A stretch of 64,000 bases of DNA from Lachnoclostridium edouardi (GCF_900240245.1 NZ_OESQ01000001.1:1418157-1482156); one strand, 5' to 3'; shown: positions 8,653 through 18,268, counted from the first letter of the stretch. The notes: generated by a model not told the origin, from the letters alone. Program-made: numbers and translations.

Positions 8653-10320
8653 TTAGTACAATAAACGGTTTACGCCGCTGAAAATGCCTCTGATAGAGGA
8701 TCTGGTAACACTGGAGCTGATACCCACTCCATAAGTTGTCTTACCTGTGTTTTTATCCATAAGATGAATATATGATGCAGCCTGAGCTCCTGAACCTGAG
8801 GTTAAAGCGTGCTCGCTGTAATCCAGCACCTTAATGTTAATGCCCAAAGCTTCCTCCATACCTCTCTGAACGGCATCAATAGGACCATTTCCAATGCCCT
8901 CAAAGGACTTCTCCACACCGTTTTCTGTGTAAAGAACTTTTGCAAGAGTTGCAAACTCTCCAGACTCTGTTTCTGTATCTGTAATCTGACATTTTTTAAA
9001 GTGAAGAGGCTCTTTCTGCTCCAGATAACACTTTTTAAATTCATCCATAATCTGCTCAGGCGATACCTCGCCCTGCTTTTCTGAAATCTTCTGAATAACA
9101 TCTGCAAACTCTTTGTGCATTCCCTTTGGAAGCTTAAATCCATAGAATGTATCCATTACAAAGGCTACGCCGCCCTTTCCGGACTGGCTGTTAATTCGCA
9201 CAATAGGCTCGTACTCCCTGCCAATATCACTTGGATCAATAGGCAGATAAGGAACCTCCCAGATCTGGCTGCCTCTCTCTCTGAGAGCCTGCATACCCTT
9301 GTTAATCGCATCCTGATGAGAACCGGAAAAAGCTGTAAATACCAATTTTCCTGCATAAGGATGTCTGGGGTCAATGTTCATTTTTGTACAGCGCTCATAT
9401 ACTTCTGAAATATTTTTAATATCTTCTATGTTCAGCTTTGGATCAATGCCTTGTGAGAACATATTATATGCAATATTTAAAATGTCAATATTGCCTGTTC
9501 TTTCTCCGTTTCCAAACAAGGTGCCTTCCACTCTGTCGGCTCCCGCCAGCAAAGCCAGCTCTGTAGCTGCAATTCCTGTTCCCCTGTCATTGTGAGGATG
9601 TACGCTGAGAATAATGCAGTCTCTATTTTTAAAGTGGCGATGCATCCACTCAATTTGATCCGCATATACATTAGGAGTAGTCATCTCCACTGTAGCAGGA
9701 AGGTTGATAATAATTTTATTGTCAGCAGTCGCTCCCCATGTTTCCTGCACTGCTGTACATACTTCCAAAGCATATTCCAGCTCTGTGCCTGTAAAGCTTT
9801 CTGGGGAATACTCCAGAATCACCTGGCCGTCGTAATCCTTCATACACTCCTGAACCATTTTAGTTCCGTCTACAGCAATCTGCTTAATCTCTTCCATATT
9901 TTTGTGGAACACCACATCCCTCTGAAGAGTTGACGTAGAGTTGTAAATGTGAACAACCGCTTTTTTCACACCCTCTAACGCCTGGAAGGTGCGGCGGATT
10001 AAATGCTCCCGGCACTGGGTTAAAACCTGAATCACCACGTCGTCCGGTATCAGCTTTCTCTCCACTAATTGTCTTAAAAAGTCAAATTCTATCTGAGACG
10101 CTGCGGGAAAACCAATCTCAATCTCCTTAAAGCCCAGCTTTACAAGCAGATTGAACATCTCTACCTTTTCCTCCACTACCATAGGCTCAATCAATGCCTG
10201 GTTTCCATCCCGAAGGTCTACGCTGCACCAAATAGGCGCTTCTTTTATCTCATTATTAGGCCATTGTCTTTCTGGATAATCAACAACCGGAACTCTTTTA
10301 TATCTTTTATAGTTTAACAT
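8653..10320 (-). CDS. leuA: 2-isopropylmalate synthase
   Basis: This 555-residue enzyme condenses acetyl-CoA with 2-oxoisovalerate, the first committed step of leucine synthesis. The HMGL-like catalytic barrel shows SVDLRDGNQALIEPM near residue 33 and the metal-binding HPHNDRG near 243. The C-terminal part is the LeuA dimer/allosteric domain ending in a GVGISSSVTRSS stretch. The long (yeast/actinobacterial-type) form is common in Clostridia. The start at MLNYKRYKRV is chosen for the GGAGGAGACAAT directly upstream; the 15 residues before it are leader sequence. It has its own promoter, leader and terminator and is not part of the leuCD-like operon next to it. Confidence 0.95.
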   Translation of the reverse strand: MLNYKRYKRVPVVDYPERQWPNNEIKEAPIWCSVDLRDGNQALIEPMVVEEKVEMFNLLVKLGFKEIEIGFPAASQIEFDFLRQLVERKLIPDDVVIQVLTQCREHLIRRTFQALEGVKKAVVHIYNSTSTLQRDVVFHKNMEEIKQIAVDGTKMVQECMKDYDGQVILEYSPESFTGTELEYALEVCTAVQETWGATADNKIIINLPATVEMTTPNVYADQIEWMHRHFKNRDCIILSVHPHNDRGTGIAATELALLAGADRVEGTLFGNGERTGNIDILNIAYNMFSQGIDPKLNIEDIKNISEVYERCTKMNIDPRHPYAGKLVFTAFSGSHQDAINKGMQALRERGSQIWEVPYLPIDPSDIGREYEPIVRINSQSGKGGVAFVMDTFYGFKLPKGMHKEFADVIQKISEKQGEVSPEQIMDEFKKCYLEQKEPLHFKKCQITDTETESGEFATLAKVLYTENGVEKSFEGIGNGPIDAVQRGMEEALGINIKVLDYSEHALTSGSGAQAASYIHLMDKNTGKTTYGVGISSSVTRSSIRGIFSGVNRLLY

Positions 10321-10533
10321 ATTGTCTCCTCCATTTTCCTGCACTGTCTTTTTGGCAGTCCTCATACACTTGTGTTTTTTTATTAAATTCGCATTACTCC
10401 GCCATGTAAAATCCCTGATATACTGCGGAGTCGATAAATCACACTGTGTCTGATCAGGATAAACATGGTAGGCGTTACAGGTCTAACCCCATATTCATCA
10501 TTCCTTTTTAGCTGTATTTTCAGCTTTATTTTT
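10321..10533 (-). promoter_or_regulatory. leuA 5' leader with competing RNA structures
   Basis: The transcript leader is about 210 nt. In structure A, CCATGT (10468-10463) pairs with ACATGG (10407-10402), and TCCTGAT (10459-10453) with ATCAGGGA (10419-10412). In structure B, ACTCCGC (10431-10425) pairs with GCGGAGT (10402-10396). B encloses the 3' arms of A, so the two are mutually exclusive or form a pseudoknot. A tiny reading frame MMNMGLDL with two Leu codons lies near the 5' end, poorly supported by GGA only. No T-box signature and no U tract after stem B were found, so the class of control element is unknown. Confidence 0.5.
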
Positions 10534-10539
10534 CAGAGT

Positions 10540-10568
10540 ATTATAACACGAATCAAAATGGAAGACAA
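10540..10568 (-). promoter_or_regulatory. leuA promoter
   Basis: TTGTCT (10563-10568) and TATAAT (10540-10545) are spaced by 17 bp on the minus strand. Initiation near 10533 gives the long leader described for leuA. Confidence 0.65.
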
Positions 10569-10614
10569 GAATGCCAGCTATAACTAAATTTTATACTTCC
10601 TATTCCTTTTAGGA

Positions 10615-11109
10615 CTATAAAAGTGGAGCGTCATTTTTCTTTAGATAAGAGAGAAGTCCCCCCTCTTTCATCATTTCCTGAATAAAAAGCGGAAACGGTT
10701 CCGCCTGATAAATTGTTCCTCTGGTGTGGTTCCAGATGATTCCTTTAGATAAATCCACCTCCAGCCTGTCCCCTTTTTGCGCTGCAACAGACGCCTGTCT
10801 GCATTCTAAAATAGGAAGGCCAATATTAATTGCATTCCGGTAAAAAATGCGGGCAAAGGACGCGGCAATTACACATGTAATTCCACTGGCTTTTATTGCA
10901 ATAGGCGCATGTTCTCTGGAAGAACCGCAGCCGAAATTTTCACCTGCTGCAATAAAATCTCCCTGTTTTACACCTTTCACAAAATTTTCATCTATATCTT
11001 CCATACAATGCGCAGCTAAATCTTCCTCTTTATAAAGCGCCAAATAGCGGGCTGGAAGAATTACGTCTGTGTCTACGCTGTCCCCATATTTGAAAACCTT
11101 TCCTGCCAT
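10615..11109 (-). CDS. LeuD/DmdB-type dehydratase small subunit
   Basis: This 164-residue swivel domain of a heteromeric aconitase-family hydro-lyase starts [20 protein letters not shown] and contains the conserved [14 protein letters not shown] near residue 57 and [16 protein letters not shown] near 86. It pairs with the large subunit, with which it overlaps by 1 bp (TAATG). By sequence it could serve isopropylmalate, citraconate or 2,3-dimethylmalate. As last gene of the sigma-54 operon, with PrpD, PrpF and PrpB relatives, a catabolic substrate is more likely than leucine synthesis. This is inference; the lone leuA next door leaves a dual role open. Confidence 0.85.
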   Translation of the reverse strand: MAGKVFKYGDSVDTDVILPARYLALYKEEDLAAHCMEDIDENFVKGVKQGDFIAAGENFGCGSSREHAPIAIKASGITCVIAASFARIFYRNAINIGLPILECRQASVAAQKGDRLEVDLSKGIIWNHTRGTIYQAEPFPLFIQEMMKEGGLLSYLKKNDAPLL

Positions 11110-12371
11110 TACAATACCTCCTCAGGCAAAGCAATACTTCCTGCCACCGCGCAGGCCGCCGCTACCTGGGGACCTGCAAGATAAATCTCTGAGCTTTTAG
11201 CGCCCATCCGCCCCACAAAATTACGATTTGTTGTGGAAACACATCGTTCGCCGTCAGCCAACACCCCTACATGGCCTCCGTTGCACGGGCCGCAGGTAGG
11301 CATACTGATAATTGCCCCTGCTTCTATAAATTGTTCCGTCAGCCCTTCTTTCAACGCTTGAAGATAAGTCTCCCAAGTAGCTGGAATAATAATACATCTG
11401 ACTCCAGGCGCCACCTTATGTCCTGCCAAAATCCCGGCCGCCTGACGTAAATCTGTAATCCTTCCATTTGTACAGCAGCCAATCACCACCTGATCTACAG
11501 GCAGCCCTAAACACTGTTTTACTGGTTTTACATTAGAAGGAAGATGAGGCTTAGCAATCATAGGCTGCAGCTGAGACATATTGATATCTATTGTACATAC
11601 ATATTGAGCGTCAGAATCTGCCTCTTCTGAGATAAATGGTCTTTTTACTCTGCCCTCTAAATACTCCATTGTAATATTATCTATAGGAAAAATCCCATTT
11701 TTGGCCCCCGCCTCTATCACCATATTACATATAGTAAATCTGTGGTCCATGGAAATATTTTTAATTCCTTCCCCGGTAAACTCTATACTTTTATATCTGG
11801 CCCCGTCTGTGCCCAGCAAACGAATTAAGTAGAGAATTAAGTCTTTTCCCCCGACAAATTCAGAAAAACTACCGCTTAAATTTACTCGTATAGCAGAAGG
11901 AACCTTAAACCAGCATTTTCCGGAATACATGCCCGCCGCCATATCAGTGGAGCCTATCCCGGTAGAAAACGCCCCTAACGCTCCATATGTACATGTATGG
12001 GAATCGGCGCCAATAATTAGTTCTCCTGGAGCTGCAAGTCCCTGCTCTGGCAGTAAAGCATGTTCTATTCCCATATTTCCTCCGTCATAAAAATGGGAAA
12101 TTCTCATTTTCTCTGCAAACTTTCGGACTAAAGCACAGTTTCTGGCGGCCTGAATATCTTTATTGGGCGCAAAATGGTCCATCACTAAAACAATTTTTTC
12201 AGGATCAAATACTTGAGTGAAACCGTACTTTTCCATTTCTCCTATAGCAATAGGCGCTGTCACATCGCTTCCCATAACCAGATCTACTGAAGCATTAATT
12301 AAACTGCCTGCTTTTACCTGATCTGTCCGGCTGTGTCTTGCCAGAATCTTCTGGGTTACAGTCATTCCCAT
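11109..12371 (-). CDS. LeuC/DmdA-type dehydratase large subunit ([4Fe-4S])
   Basis: This 420-residue aconitase-fold protein has [20 protein letters not shown] near residue 122 and the iron-sulfur cysteines in VIGCCTNGR (about 297) and CGPCNGG (about 358). It reversibly hydrates/dehydrates a hydroxy di- or tricarboxylate. GAGGAGCTGTAAAAT precedes the ATG. The length matches the short archaeal/clostridial LeuC class, which also contains the 2,3-dimethylmalate dehydratase large subunit DmdA of Eubacterium barkeri. It lies 28 bp behind the PrpB-type lyase gene, placing it in the catabolic operon. Isopropylmalate isomerase remains the alternative assignment. Confidence 0.85.
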   Translation of the reverse strand: MGMTVTQKILARHSRTDQVKAGSLINASVDLVMGSDVTAPIAIGEMEKYGFTQVFDPEKIVLVMDHFAPNKDIQAARNCALVRKFAEKMRISHFYDGGNMGIEHALLPEQGLAAPGELIIGADSHTCTYGALGAFSTGIGSTDMAAGMYSGKCWFKVPSAIRVNLSGSFSEFVGGKDLILYLIRLLGTDGARYKSIEFTGEGIKNISMDHRFTICNMVIEAGAKNGIFPIDNITMEYLEGRVKRPFISEEADSDAQYVCTIDINMSQLQPMIAKPHLPSNVKPVKQCLGLPVDQVVIGCCTNGRITDLRQAAGILAGHKVAPGVRCIIIPATWETYLQALKEGLTEQFIEAGAIISMPTCGPCNGGHVGVLADGERCVSTTNRNFVGRMGAKSSEIYLAGPQVAAACAVAGSIALPEEVL

Positions 12372-12399
12372 ATTTTACAGCTCCTCTCCCATTTCTTTT

Positions 12400-13305
12400 T
12401 TAATCCTGTTTTAATCTTTTCTTATATTCGTCCACCTTATATCCGGCTTCCATTTCTGTCAGTCTTTCCATGCCCACTATTTTGTTATATTCCTCAAAGG
12501 TAGTCATTACAGCTCTATCCTCTGTGGCCTTTCTGTTCTTTTTCAGCAGTTCCAGCATATTTTTCATGGCTCTTGCCGCTGTAAAAATTGTCCCTACTGG
12601 ATAAATAACAATGCTGAAACCTAAGGCCTGTATTTCATCTGCAGACATTACAGGAGTTTTCCCAAACTCTACCTGATTAGCAAATTTATATACCCCGGGA
12701 ATAGAACCGACTGCTTTCATTTCCTCAGGGCTTCTTAACGCATCTGCATAAATAATATCTGCCCCTGCATCCCGGTATGCCTCCAGACGCCTGATTACTT
12801 CGTCCATATTGTGAGTAGCGCGGCAGTCTGTACGGGCAATAATCATCATATCATCTCTGGCCTCCACAGCCGCTCTGATTTTCTCCACATGTTCTTCCAT
12901 AGGAATTACAGCTTTCTTTTCCATATGCCCGCATCTTTTGGGAAATACCTGATCCTCTAAATGCACTGCCGCCATACCGGCTCTTTCAAATTCCCTGACT
13001 GTCCGATATACGTTTAGCGGATTTCCATATCCTGTGTCAATGTCGCCTATAAGAGGAATATGTAATATAGCATTCATATTGGCGCAGACAGAAACCATTT
13101 CATTCATAGTCATCAGTCCATAATCAGGCTGTCCTAAAATAGAACCTGAGGCTCCGAAGCCGGTCATAAACGCGGCTTCAAAGCCTGCCTGTTCAATCAG
13201 CCTGGCAGACAAACAGTCATAACAGCCTGGAGCCATAATAATCTCCGGATTTTTTAACCTTTCTCTTAAAGCCCTGGCCCCTGATTTTTCACTTGTATTT
13301 CTCAT
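12400..13305 (-). CDS. Isocitrate lyase/PEP mutase superfamily lyase (2-methylisocitrate or 2,3-dimethylmalate lyase type)
   Basis: This protein of about 301 residues has the ICL/PEPM barrel motifs: APGCYDCLSARLIEQAGF, GDIDTGYGNPLNV with metal-binding acidic residues near residue 85, and the active-site loop FPKRCGHM near 121 with the conserved cysteine. The KRCGH loop is that of PrpB and dimethylmalate lyase (Dml), which split a 2-hydroxy-3-methyl acid to pyruvate plus succinate or propionate. The start at MRNTSEK is chosen because AAGGAAGG lies just upstream; the longer GTG start falls within that ribosome site. It sits between the PrpF-like isomerase and the LeuC-like subunit. Confidence 0.88.
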   Translation of the reverse strand: MRNTSEKSGARALRERLKNPEIIMAPGCYDCLSARLIEQAGFEAAFMTGFGASGSILGQPDYGLMTMNEMVSVCANMNAILHIPLIGDIDTGYGNPLNVYRTVREFERAGMAAVHLEDQVFPKRCGHMEKKAVIPMEEHVEKIRAAVEARDDMMIIARTDCRATHNMDEVIRRLEAYRDAGADIIYADALRSPEEMKAVGSIPGVYKFANQVEFGKTPVMSADEIQALGFSIVIYPVGTIFTAARAMKNMLELLKKNRKATEDRAVMTTFEEYNKIVGMERLTEMEAGYKVDEYKKRLKQD

Positions 13306-13330
13306 CTGTTTCCTTCCTTTCACTGCTTTA

Positions 13331-14482
13331 TTATTTTTTGTCCCAAGCGCTTACAGGCACATAAACATATCCTTCCATAATACGGCGGGCTGTACGGCCA
13401 AATACTGCCTGAACAATCCTTCCATTTTCCACTGCAGTATCACATGTAATAATCCCTGCCGGATGTCCGATACGTACCTTATTATCCTTTTTCTCCCCTC
13501 TCATTTCATAAACAACAGTACCGGGAGTTACTGCGGCGCATCCTGTACATACAGTTGCTGTACCTGAATATGTTTTGTGCATAATCTGCATAAACATATC
13601 TCTGGCTGTAAAGTCAATTTCCTCTTCCCTAATCACAGCCCCATCTATATGACTTTTATAATCCTGGGCCGGACCAATAAAAGCCACCATAGGAACTGCC
13701 TTAACTTTTTCTCTGGCAGTCCTTTTATCTGCAATTCCCATTTTCTCTGCTGCCGTGCAGCGTATGCTTTCTAACAATTCCAGCATTTCCAGGTTCGTGT
13801 CAATTTGATCCGGGCCTTCTGACCCCGTCAGACCTAAATCAGCCGCCTTTACAAATACCATAGGGCTTCCTGCATCTACCATGGAAACTGTTAAAGAACC
13901 AAAACCGTGAATTTCTATTACATCCTTTGGATTGCCTGTAGGCAGCAATTTTCCAGTTTTAGCTCCTATTGTACCGGCCATATCCATGCCAATATAAGCT
14001 CCTGTTCCAGGCGTTCCGTAAATTTTATAATCCCCCTCCTCTTTTGGCCTGCCATTTTTTACCGGCACTTGAGCCTGAAATACTTTGTCTGTATTTGTAT
14101 TATATATACGCACAGTAGTCACCGGCTCTTCTGCCTTTACTAAGCCTTGATACAAGGCAAACGGGCCCACTGCAGAGGATATATTTCCACAGTTGCTGGA
14201 ATAATCAATGAAGGCTGAATGTATATCTACCTGCCCAAAAGTGTATTCTACATCTGCATCCTCTCTTTTAGAGGGGTTTATAATAGCCAGCTTGCTGGTC
14301 AACGGATCAGCTCCCCCTAAACCATTAATCTGCCTGGAATCAGGACTGCCAAAAACCTTTAATATCACCTGATCTCTCACTGCAGGGTCACAGGGGAGAT
14401 CATTTCCCCGGAAGAAAATTCCCTTGCTGGTTCCTCCTCTCATAATTACACATGGAATTGAGTATGTTTCTGATATATGCAT
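13331..14482 (-). CDS. PrpF/3-methylitaconate isomerase (Mii) family protein
   Basis: This 383-residue member of the PrpF branch of the diaminopimelate-epimerase fold contains the family signatures CVIMRGGTSKGIFF near residue 11, NGLGGADPLTSKLA near 53, SSNCGNISSAVGPFAL near 95 and CTGCAAVTPGTVVYEM near 315. PrpF isomerises methylaconitate double bonds; Mii of E. barkeri converts 3-methylitaconate to dimethylmaleate by proton transfer without cofactors. The adjacent Dml-like and DmdAB-like genes mirror the E. barkeri set, while the neighbouring PrpD-family genes mirror the methylcitrate pathway. Both the cysteine near 98 and the second cysteine cluster are kept, so it should be active. The substrate is unknown. 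Confidence 0.88.
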   Translation of the reverse strand: MHISETYSIPCVIMRGGTSKGIFFRGNDLPCDPAVRDQVILKVFGSPDSRQINGLGGADPLTSKLAIINPSKREDADVEYTFGQVDIHSAFIDYSSNCGNISSAVGPFALYQGLVKAEEPVTTVRIYNTNTDKVFQAQVPVKNGRPKEEGDYKIYGTPGTGAYIGMDMAGTIGAKTGKLLPTGNPKDVIEIHGFGSLTVSMVDAGSPMVFVKAADLGLTGSEGPDQIDTNLEMLELLESIRCTAAEKMGIADKRTAREKVKAVPMVAFIGPAQDYKSHIDGAVIREEEIDFTARDMFMQIMHKTYSGTATVCTGCAAVTPGTVVYEMRGEKKDNKVRIGHPAGIITCDTAVENGRIVQAVFGRTARRIMEGYVYVPVSAWDKK

Positions 14483-14497
14483 ATAATTTCCTTTCTT

Positions 14498-15226
14498 TTA
14501 ATTTTCGTCAGCAGGCGGATAAGAAAAATACTGCAGCACTTTTTCGTCATGGCCCGGCAGTATCTGCCCTCCTACTGCTTTTACCTTTTCCAGGCTTTCA
14601 TAATATTCCCGCAAATCTATATGAATTCCGTTTACAATCATGGGGTCACTTTCATAACATTCATATAAAGCGATTAAATCCCCAGTAATCACGTAAGGTC
14701 CCTTTTCTGTATCTACGATTACTGACTGGGAGCCGAGAGAATGGCCGGGGGTTGTAATGACACGAATCCCGTCCATCAGGCAGCATTCTCCTTCTAAGCT
14801 GACTACAGAGCTTGGGAAAGATGTATTTTTGTCGTAAGAGCCTGAAAAAATCGGAAGAGAAGGATGAGCCAGCTCCTGTAATTCTGCCTCCTGGGCATAA
14901 AATTTTGCGTTGTTAAATAAATGGTTATTACCTGCATGATCCCAGTGAAGGTGCGTAAAAATCACATCAGTAATTTCCTCTGCCTTAACGCCTAACTGCT
15001 TCAGCTGATGTTCAAGAGTTTGTTCCAGCCTGCGGGTATAAGGCTGCCATCTGTGATCCGGCGCAGTTCCTCCGGTATCTATCATCACTTTCCGGTCGCC
15101 GTCTGTACAATACCAGCAGATTAGGGGAAAAATAATTTCCTTTCCAGGCTCCTTCATATATGCCAAATTAGATTTCTGACGTTTTAAATCTCCTACATGT
15201 AATGGATAAATCACAAACTTTCCCAC
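14498..15226 (-). CDS. MBL-fold hydrolase, AHL-lactonase (AiiA/AttM)-like
   Basis: This 242-residue metallo-beta-lactamase fold protein has the dinuclear zinc motif THLHWDHAGNN near residue 91, a later histidine in TTPGHSLGSQSVI and an aspartate in ITGDLIALYE, the AiiA/AttM arrangement. Such enzymes open lactones. In a hydroxy-carboxylate operon a lactone of the substrate, rather than a quorum signal, is the plausible target; this is inference from position. It lies 8 bp behind a PrpD-family gene and 15 bp before the PrpF-like gene. No signal peptide is visible, so it is cytoplasmic. Confidence 0.82.
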   Translation of the reverse strand: MGKFVIYPLHVGDLKRQKSNLAYMKEPGKEIIFPLICWYCTDGDRKVMIDTGGTAPDHRWQPYTRRLEQTLEHQLKQLGVKAEEITDVIFTHLHWDHAGNNHLFNNAKFYAQEAELQELAHPSLPIFSGSYDKNTSFPSSVVSLEGECCLMDGIRVITTPGHSLGSQSVIVDTEKGPYVITGDLIALYECYESDPMIVNGIHIDLREYYESLEKVKAVGGQILPGHDEKVLQYFSYPPADEN

Positions 15227-15234
15227 TTGTTATT

Positions 15235-16524
15235 TCACCTCTTCTGTCCGAAAAAAATGCTTAATACTTTATTTCCTAAAGTTTCCCCACAATGTTCATA
15301 CAACTTCTCAATTACATTTTCCTGGTTTAAATATACAGGTTCTTCCTTGTAAAATACTTTCTTTTCCCCGTTGGAAAGCTCAAGCTCTACCCGAACCGGC
15401 TGTTTCTCTGGAAACTGTAATGTATATTCAGGTTCTTCTTTTAAAGACAGCAAGCCGGCCAGGCGTCTTATACCTGGGTTTTCAAAATCACAGTAATTCC
15501 CGTTAGTGATTTTTCCTTTTACTAATGCGGCTGCAAAGTTAAATTGATTGCTCATTCTGGCCTGAAGGAGTTTTTCAAATTTTTCAGAGTTATCGCAGCC
15601 TGCATATGTGGTTCCCAGTGCAAATGTATAAATGGTTCCTTTTAAAATTTCTCCCGGAACCACTCCATCCTCTGCAGCTTCTAAGCCTGCCTGAGCTGTA
15701 GTTTGTACTAAAGCACAGGCTGGAGCTGGTTTAAACAGTACTTCCATAATTGCAAAATCTTTATTTTCTTTCTGGGTCTCCAGCTTTTCTTTTGACAATC
15801 CAAATGCTCTGCATACTCCGGCTTTTCCTTCCAATATTTCTTTAGGCGCCTGAAGTCCTTGTTTCGCCAGCTGCGCTGCCAGAATTCCTGCTTTAGCGGC
15901 GTTTCCGTTTTGAATATACAAATCATCTGTGCCTTCTATAGCCCACTGATTAATACCGGATGCCAAACTGGCTGACAGAGAAAACGCCGCAAGCTGCTGC
16001 TCTAATGTTAATTTAAGAAGATGGCCGGCAGCTATACAGCTGCCGAAGGTTCCGGTAATTGACGTAGGCCGGAAGCCCCGCGTGCTAAAATCCTGAGAAT
16101 TAGTTCCTCTGCCCACTTTCGCCATAATCTCATATCCTGCAACAATAGCTGTCAGCAGTTCTTCCATGGAAGCGCCTGTCTCCTCTGCTGCAGCTAAAGC
16201 TGCCGGAATAACCACTACCCCAGGATGAGCATTACTGTCTCTGTGAATATCTTCATACAAAATACTTTGAGCATAGACTGCATTTACAAAGGCAGCCTGC
16301 TCCATAGTGGTTTTTATATCAGAAAACCAGACGGAGGCCTTCCCAAAAGAACCAGATTCCTCAGCTATTGTTCTGGCTGCTTTTGACCATCTCTCCTCTA
16401 TTCCTGCATATCCGCAGGATAAGCTGTGAATCACACATAATTTTGCCTTATTTATTACTTTCTCCGGCAAATCTTCATATTTTATGTTATATACAGGCGT
16501 TACTAATTTTTCCGAAAGCGTCAT
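15235..16524 (-). CDS. MmgE/PrpD family protein (paralog 2)
   Basis: This 429-residue all-helical plus lid-domain protein of the MmgE/PrpD family shows NAVYAQSILYEDIHRDSNAHPG near residue 70 and ITGTFGSCIAAGHLLKL near 148. The family includes 2-methylcitrate dehydratase (PrpD), cis-aconitate decarboxylase and iminodisuccinate epimerase, so dehydration, decarboxylation or epimerisation are all possible. It is shorter and clearly divergent from the other family member in the operon, arguing for a different step. The gap to the symporter gene is 4 bp. The exact reaction cannot be read from sequence. Confidence 0.85.
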   Translation of the reverse strand: MTLSEKLVTPVYNIKYEDLPEKVINKAKLCVIHSLSCGYAGIEERWSKAARTIAEESGSFGKASVWFSDIKTTMEQAAFVNAVYAQSILYEDIHRDSNAHPGVVVIPAALAAAEETGASMEELLTAIVAGYEIMAKVGRGTNSQDFSTRGFRPTSITGTFGSCIAAGHLLKLTLEQQLAAFSLSASLASGINQWAIEGTDDLYIQNGNAAKAGILAAQLAKQGLQAPKEILEGKAGVCRAFGLSKEKLETQKENKDFAIMEVLFKPAPACALVQTTAQAGLEAAEDGVVPGEILKGTIYTFALGTTYAGCDNSEKFEKLLQARMSNQFNFAAALVKGKITNGNYCDFENPGIRRLAGLLSLKEEPEYTLQFPEKQPVRVELELSNGEKKVFYKEEPVYLNQENVIEKLYEHCGETLGNKVLSIFFGQKR

Positions 16525-16528
16525 AATA

Positions 16529-18004
16529 TCATCCTTTATCAGGTTTACTTAACGGTGAAAGAAATTGTTTTCTTTCCTCCTCTTTAATTGGTTCTGTAAA
16601 CATACTTATGATTACACAAATAACAATATTGGCGGCTAATCCCCACATTCCTCCCATAAAGCCAAAAGGATTGTTCCAATGTACTGTTCCCAGATAAGTA
16701 ATAATTAATCCGGCAATATATCCGGCGCAGGCGCCCTTTGGCGTGATCCATCTAAATACAAATATCCCAAGAACAGGAATTAAAATTTGAGTAAAACCTG
16801 CCAATGTCAGGTTAATTAAAATTTCTATTGTATTTAAAGAAATAAGAGATAAAGCCACGCCTATAATCAACATTACAATTACAGCTTTTCTGCCCCAGTT
16901 TCTGACTTTAACCGAGTCTGCCGAAGGCGCAATAATTCCACCTAAATCTACAGCCACAATAGAGGAGCATGTAACCAAAATAGAGGAAATAGTAGACATT
17001 CCCGCTGCCAAAATACCAATAGTTACAAATATTCCCCAGGCAGGAGCAAACTGCGCCATAAAAGCCACTAAGCCGTTTTCAGGATTTGCCATTTCCGGCA
17101 TAAGAACATGGAAGTTTAATCCGCAAAATACTACTGGAAAACATACGCCAAAACAGAAAAACGCGCCCATATAACCTGCAAGCTTTTTTACAGCGCCTGA
17201 GGATTTAGCGGCATAGGAACGCTGCCATACATAAGGGGCGAAGAAACCTCCGCAGCCCTGAAGCACGAAAAATGATAAATACATTCTCCAGTTCCAGTAC
17301 TCTGTTATGTCCTTGTAATATAATACTTCTGGCGCTGTTTCCATAAGTCTGGACCAGCTTTCATTCCAGCCGCCGTTTTTCCATGCAACAATGAAAAGAG
17401 AGCCCCATAAAATAACGATAAATGCCAATCCCTGTGCTGTATCTACCCATGCCTGAGAGTTGAAGCCTCCTAAATAAACGTAAATTCCTACAATCACAGC
17501 CGCATACAAAACTCCTATCTGAAATGGAATAAACTCATCTGTAATCCCATTAATCGCCCAGCTTACCCCTCTGATCTGCGCCATCATAGATGGAATACAA
17601 AATGCCAGCATACCTAAACCCATAATAATTTTAAATGGTTTGGATTTATAATAGTCTCCGACTAAATCTGCCGGAGTAATGTAATTACGAATCTTACTTA
17701 AAGTATAAAAACGCGGTCCTAAAATCCCCATCAGCGAGACCACCAGCAGCTGCCATGTGCTAATTCCTATCCAGCCGATTCCGTTTTTATATACAGACCC
17801 TACAACTCCCTGGTATATGCCGGTGGAAAACCATGTAGCCACTGTAGTAAAAAACAGGATAAAATTCCTTGTACCTCCGCCAATAAAATATCCGCGGGCG
17901 CTGGAAACAGTTTCCTTGTCAAAGCCAAGCCCTAAACCTACAATCAGATTAAATACAGTGTAAATTACAATTGCAATTAAAGCGGCCACTACATACGCGT
18001 TCAT
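16529..18004 (-). CDS. Sodium:solute symporter (SSS family)
   Basis: This 491-residue LeuT-fold transporter has about thirteen hydrophobic segments. ARGYFIGGGTRNFILFFTTVATWFS near residue 36 matches the first core helix of the SSS family (PutP/PanF type), with GISTWQLLVVSLMGIL and a glycine-rich helix 3 following. It should couple Na+ uptake to import of the carboxylate degraded by the operon; the substrate is inferred from context only. It overlaps the small membrane protein upstream by 4 bp, a pairing seen for other SSS carriers with a DUF3311-like partner. Confidence 0.92.
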   Translation of the reverse strand: MNAYVVAALIAIVIYTVFNLIVGLGLGFDKETVSSARGYFIGGGTRNFILFFTTVATWFSTGIYQGVVGSVYKNGIGWIGISTWQLLVVSLMGILGPRFYTLSKIRNYITPADLVGDYYKSKPFKIIMGLGMLAFCIPSMMAQIRGVSWAINGITDEFIPFQIGVLYAAVIVGIYVYLGGFNSQAWVDTAQGLAFIVILWGSLFIVAWKNGGWNESWSRLMETAPEVLYYKDITEYWNWRMYLSFFVLQGCGGFFAPYVWQRSYAAKSSGAVKKLAGYMGAFFCFGVCFPVVFCGLNFHVLMPEMANPENGLVAFMAQFAPAWGIFVTIGILAAGMSTISSILVTCSSIVAVDLGGIIAPSADSVKVRNWGRKAVIVMLIIGVALSLISLNTIEILINLTLAGFTQILIPVLGIFVFRWITPKGACAGYIAGLIITYLGTVHWNNPFGFMGGMWGLAANIVICVIISMFTEPIKEEERKQFLSPLSKPDKG

Positions 18005-18240
18005 TCCTCCACCTCCTCCAGACTATGATCATAACTGTCCCAACAGCATTTAGAACCCCAATATACTAAAATACAGCCTGCAATAATAATTAAATGAATA
18101 TACCAGACTGTAAACGGCAGATTCAAAAAAACAGGCGTTATTTGATTCAGCCCTGAAAGCATAAATGGACTGAATACAAATATTGTATAAATTGTAAAAA
18201 GAATACAGTATAACCCAATTCCATTTTTCATTATTTGCAA
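18001..18240 (-). CDS. Small two-helix membrane protein paired with the symporter (DUF3311-like)
   Basis: This 79-residue protein has two hydrophobic segments (about residues 8-28 and 42-62) and a short acidic tail. It precedes the SSS gene with a 4-bp overlap. Small proteins of this size and layout, often annotated DUF3311, are regular partners of sodium/solute symporters and may be accessory subunits. Family assignment is by size, topology and context, not by a strong motif. Confidence 0.65.
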   Translation of the reverse strand: MQIMKNGIGLYCILFTIYTIFVFSPFMLSGLNQITPVFLNLPFTVWYIHLIIIAGCILVYWGSKCCWDSYDHSLEEVEE

Positions 18241-18268
18241 CCCCCTTATGGTTATATTGATAAAGTCT

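Noticed and set aside
8802..9143. 113-codon minus-strand frame inside leuA
   Set aside because: It is an out-of-frame shadow of a strongly supported gene, without family motifs.
10321..10533. T-box riboswitch before leuA
   Set aside because: The T-box core and antiterminator motif (AGGGTGG-type) are not present and there is no specifier-loop layout or terminator.
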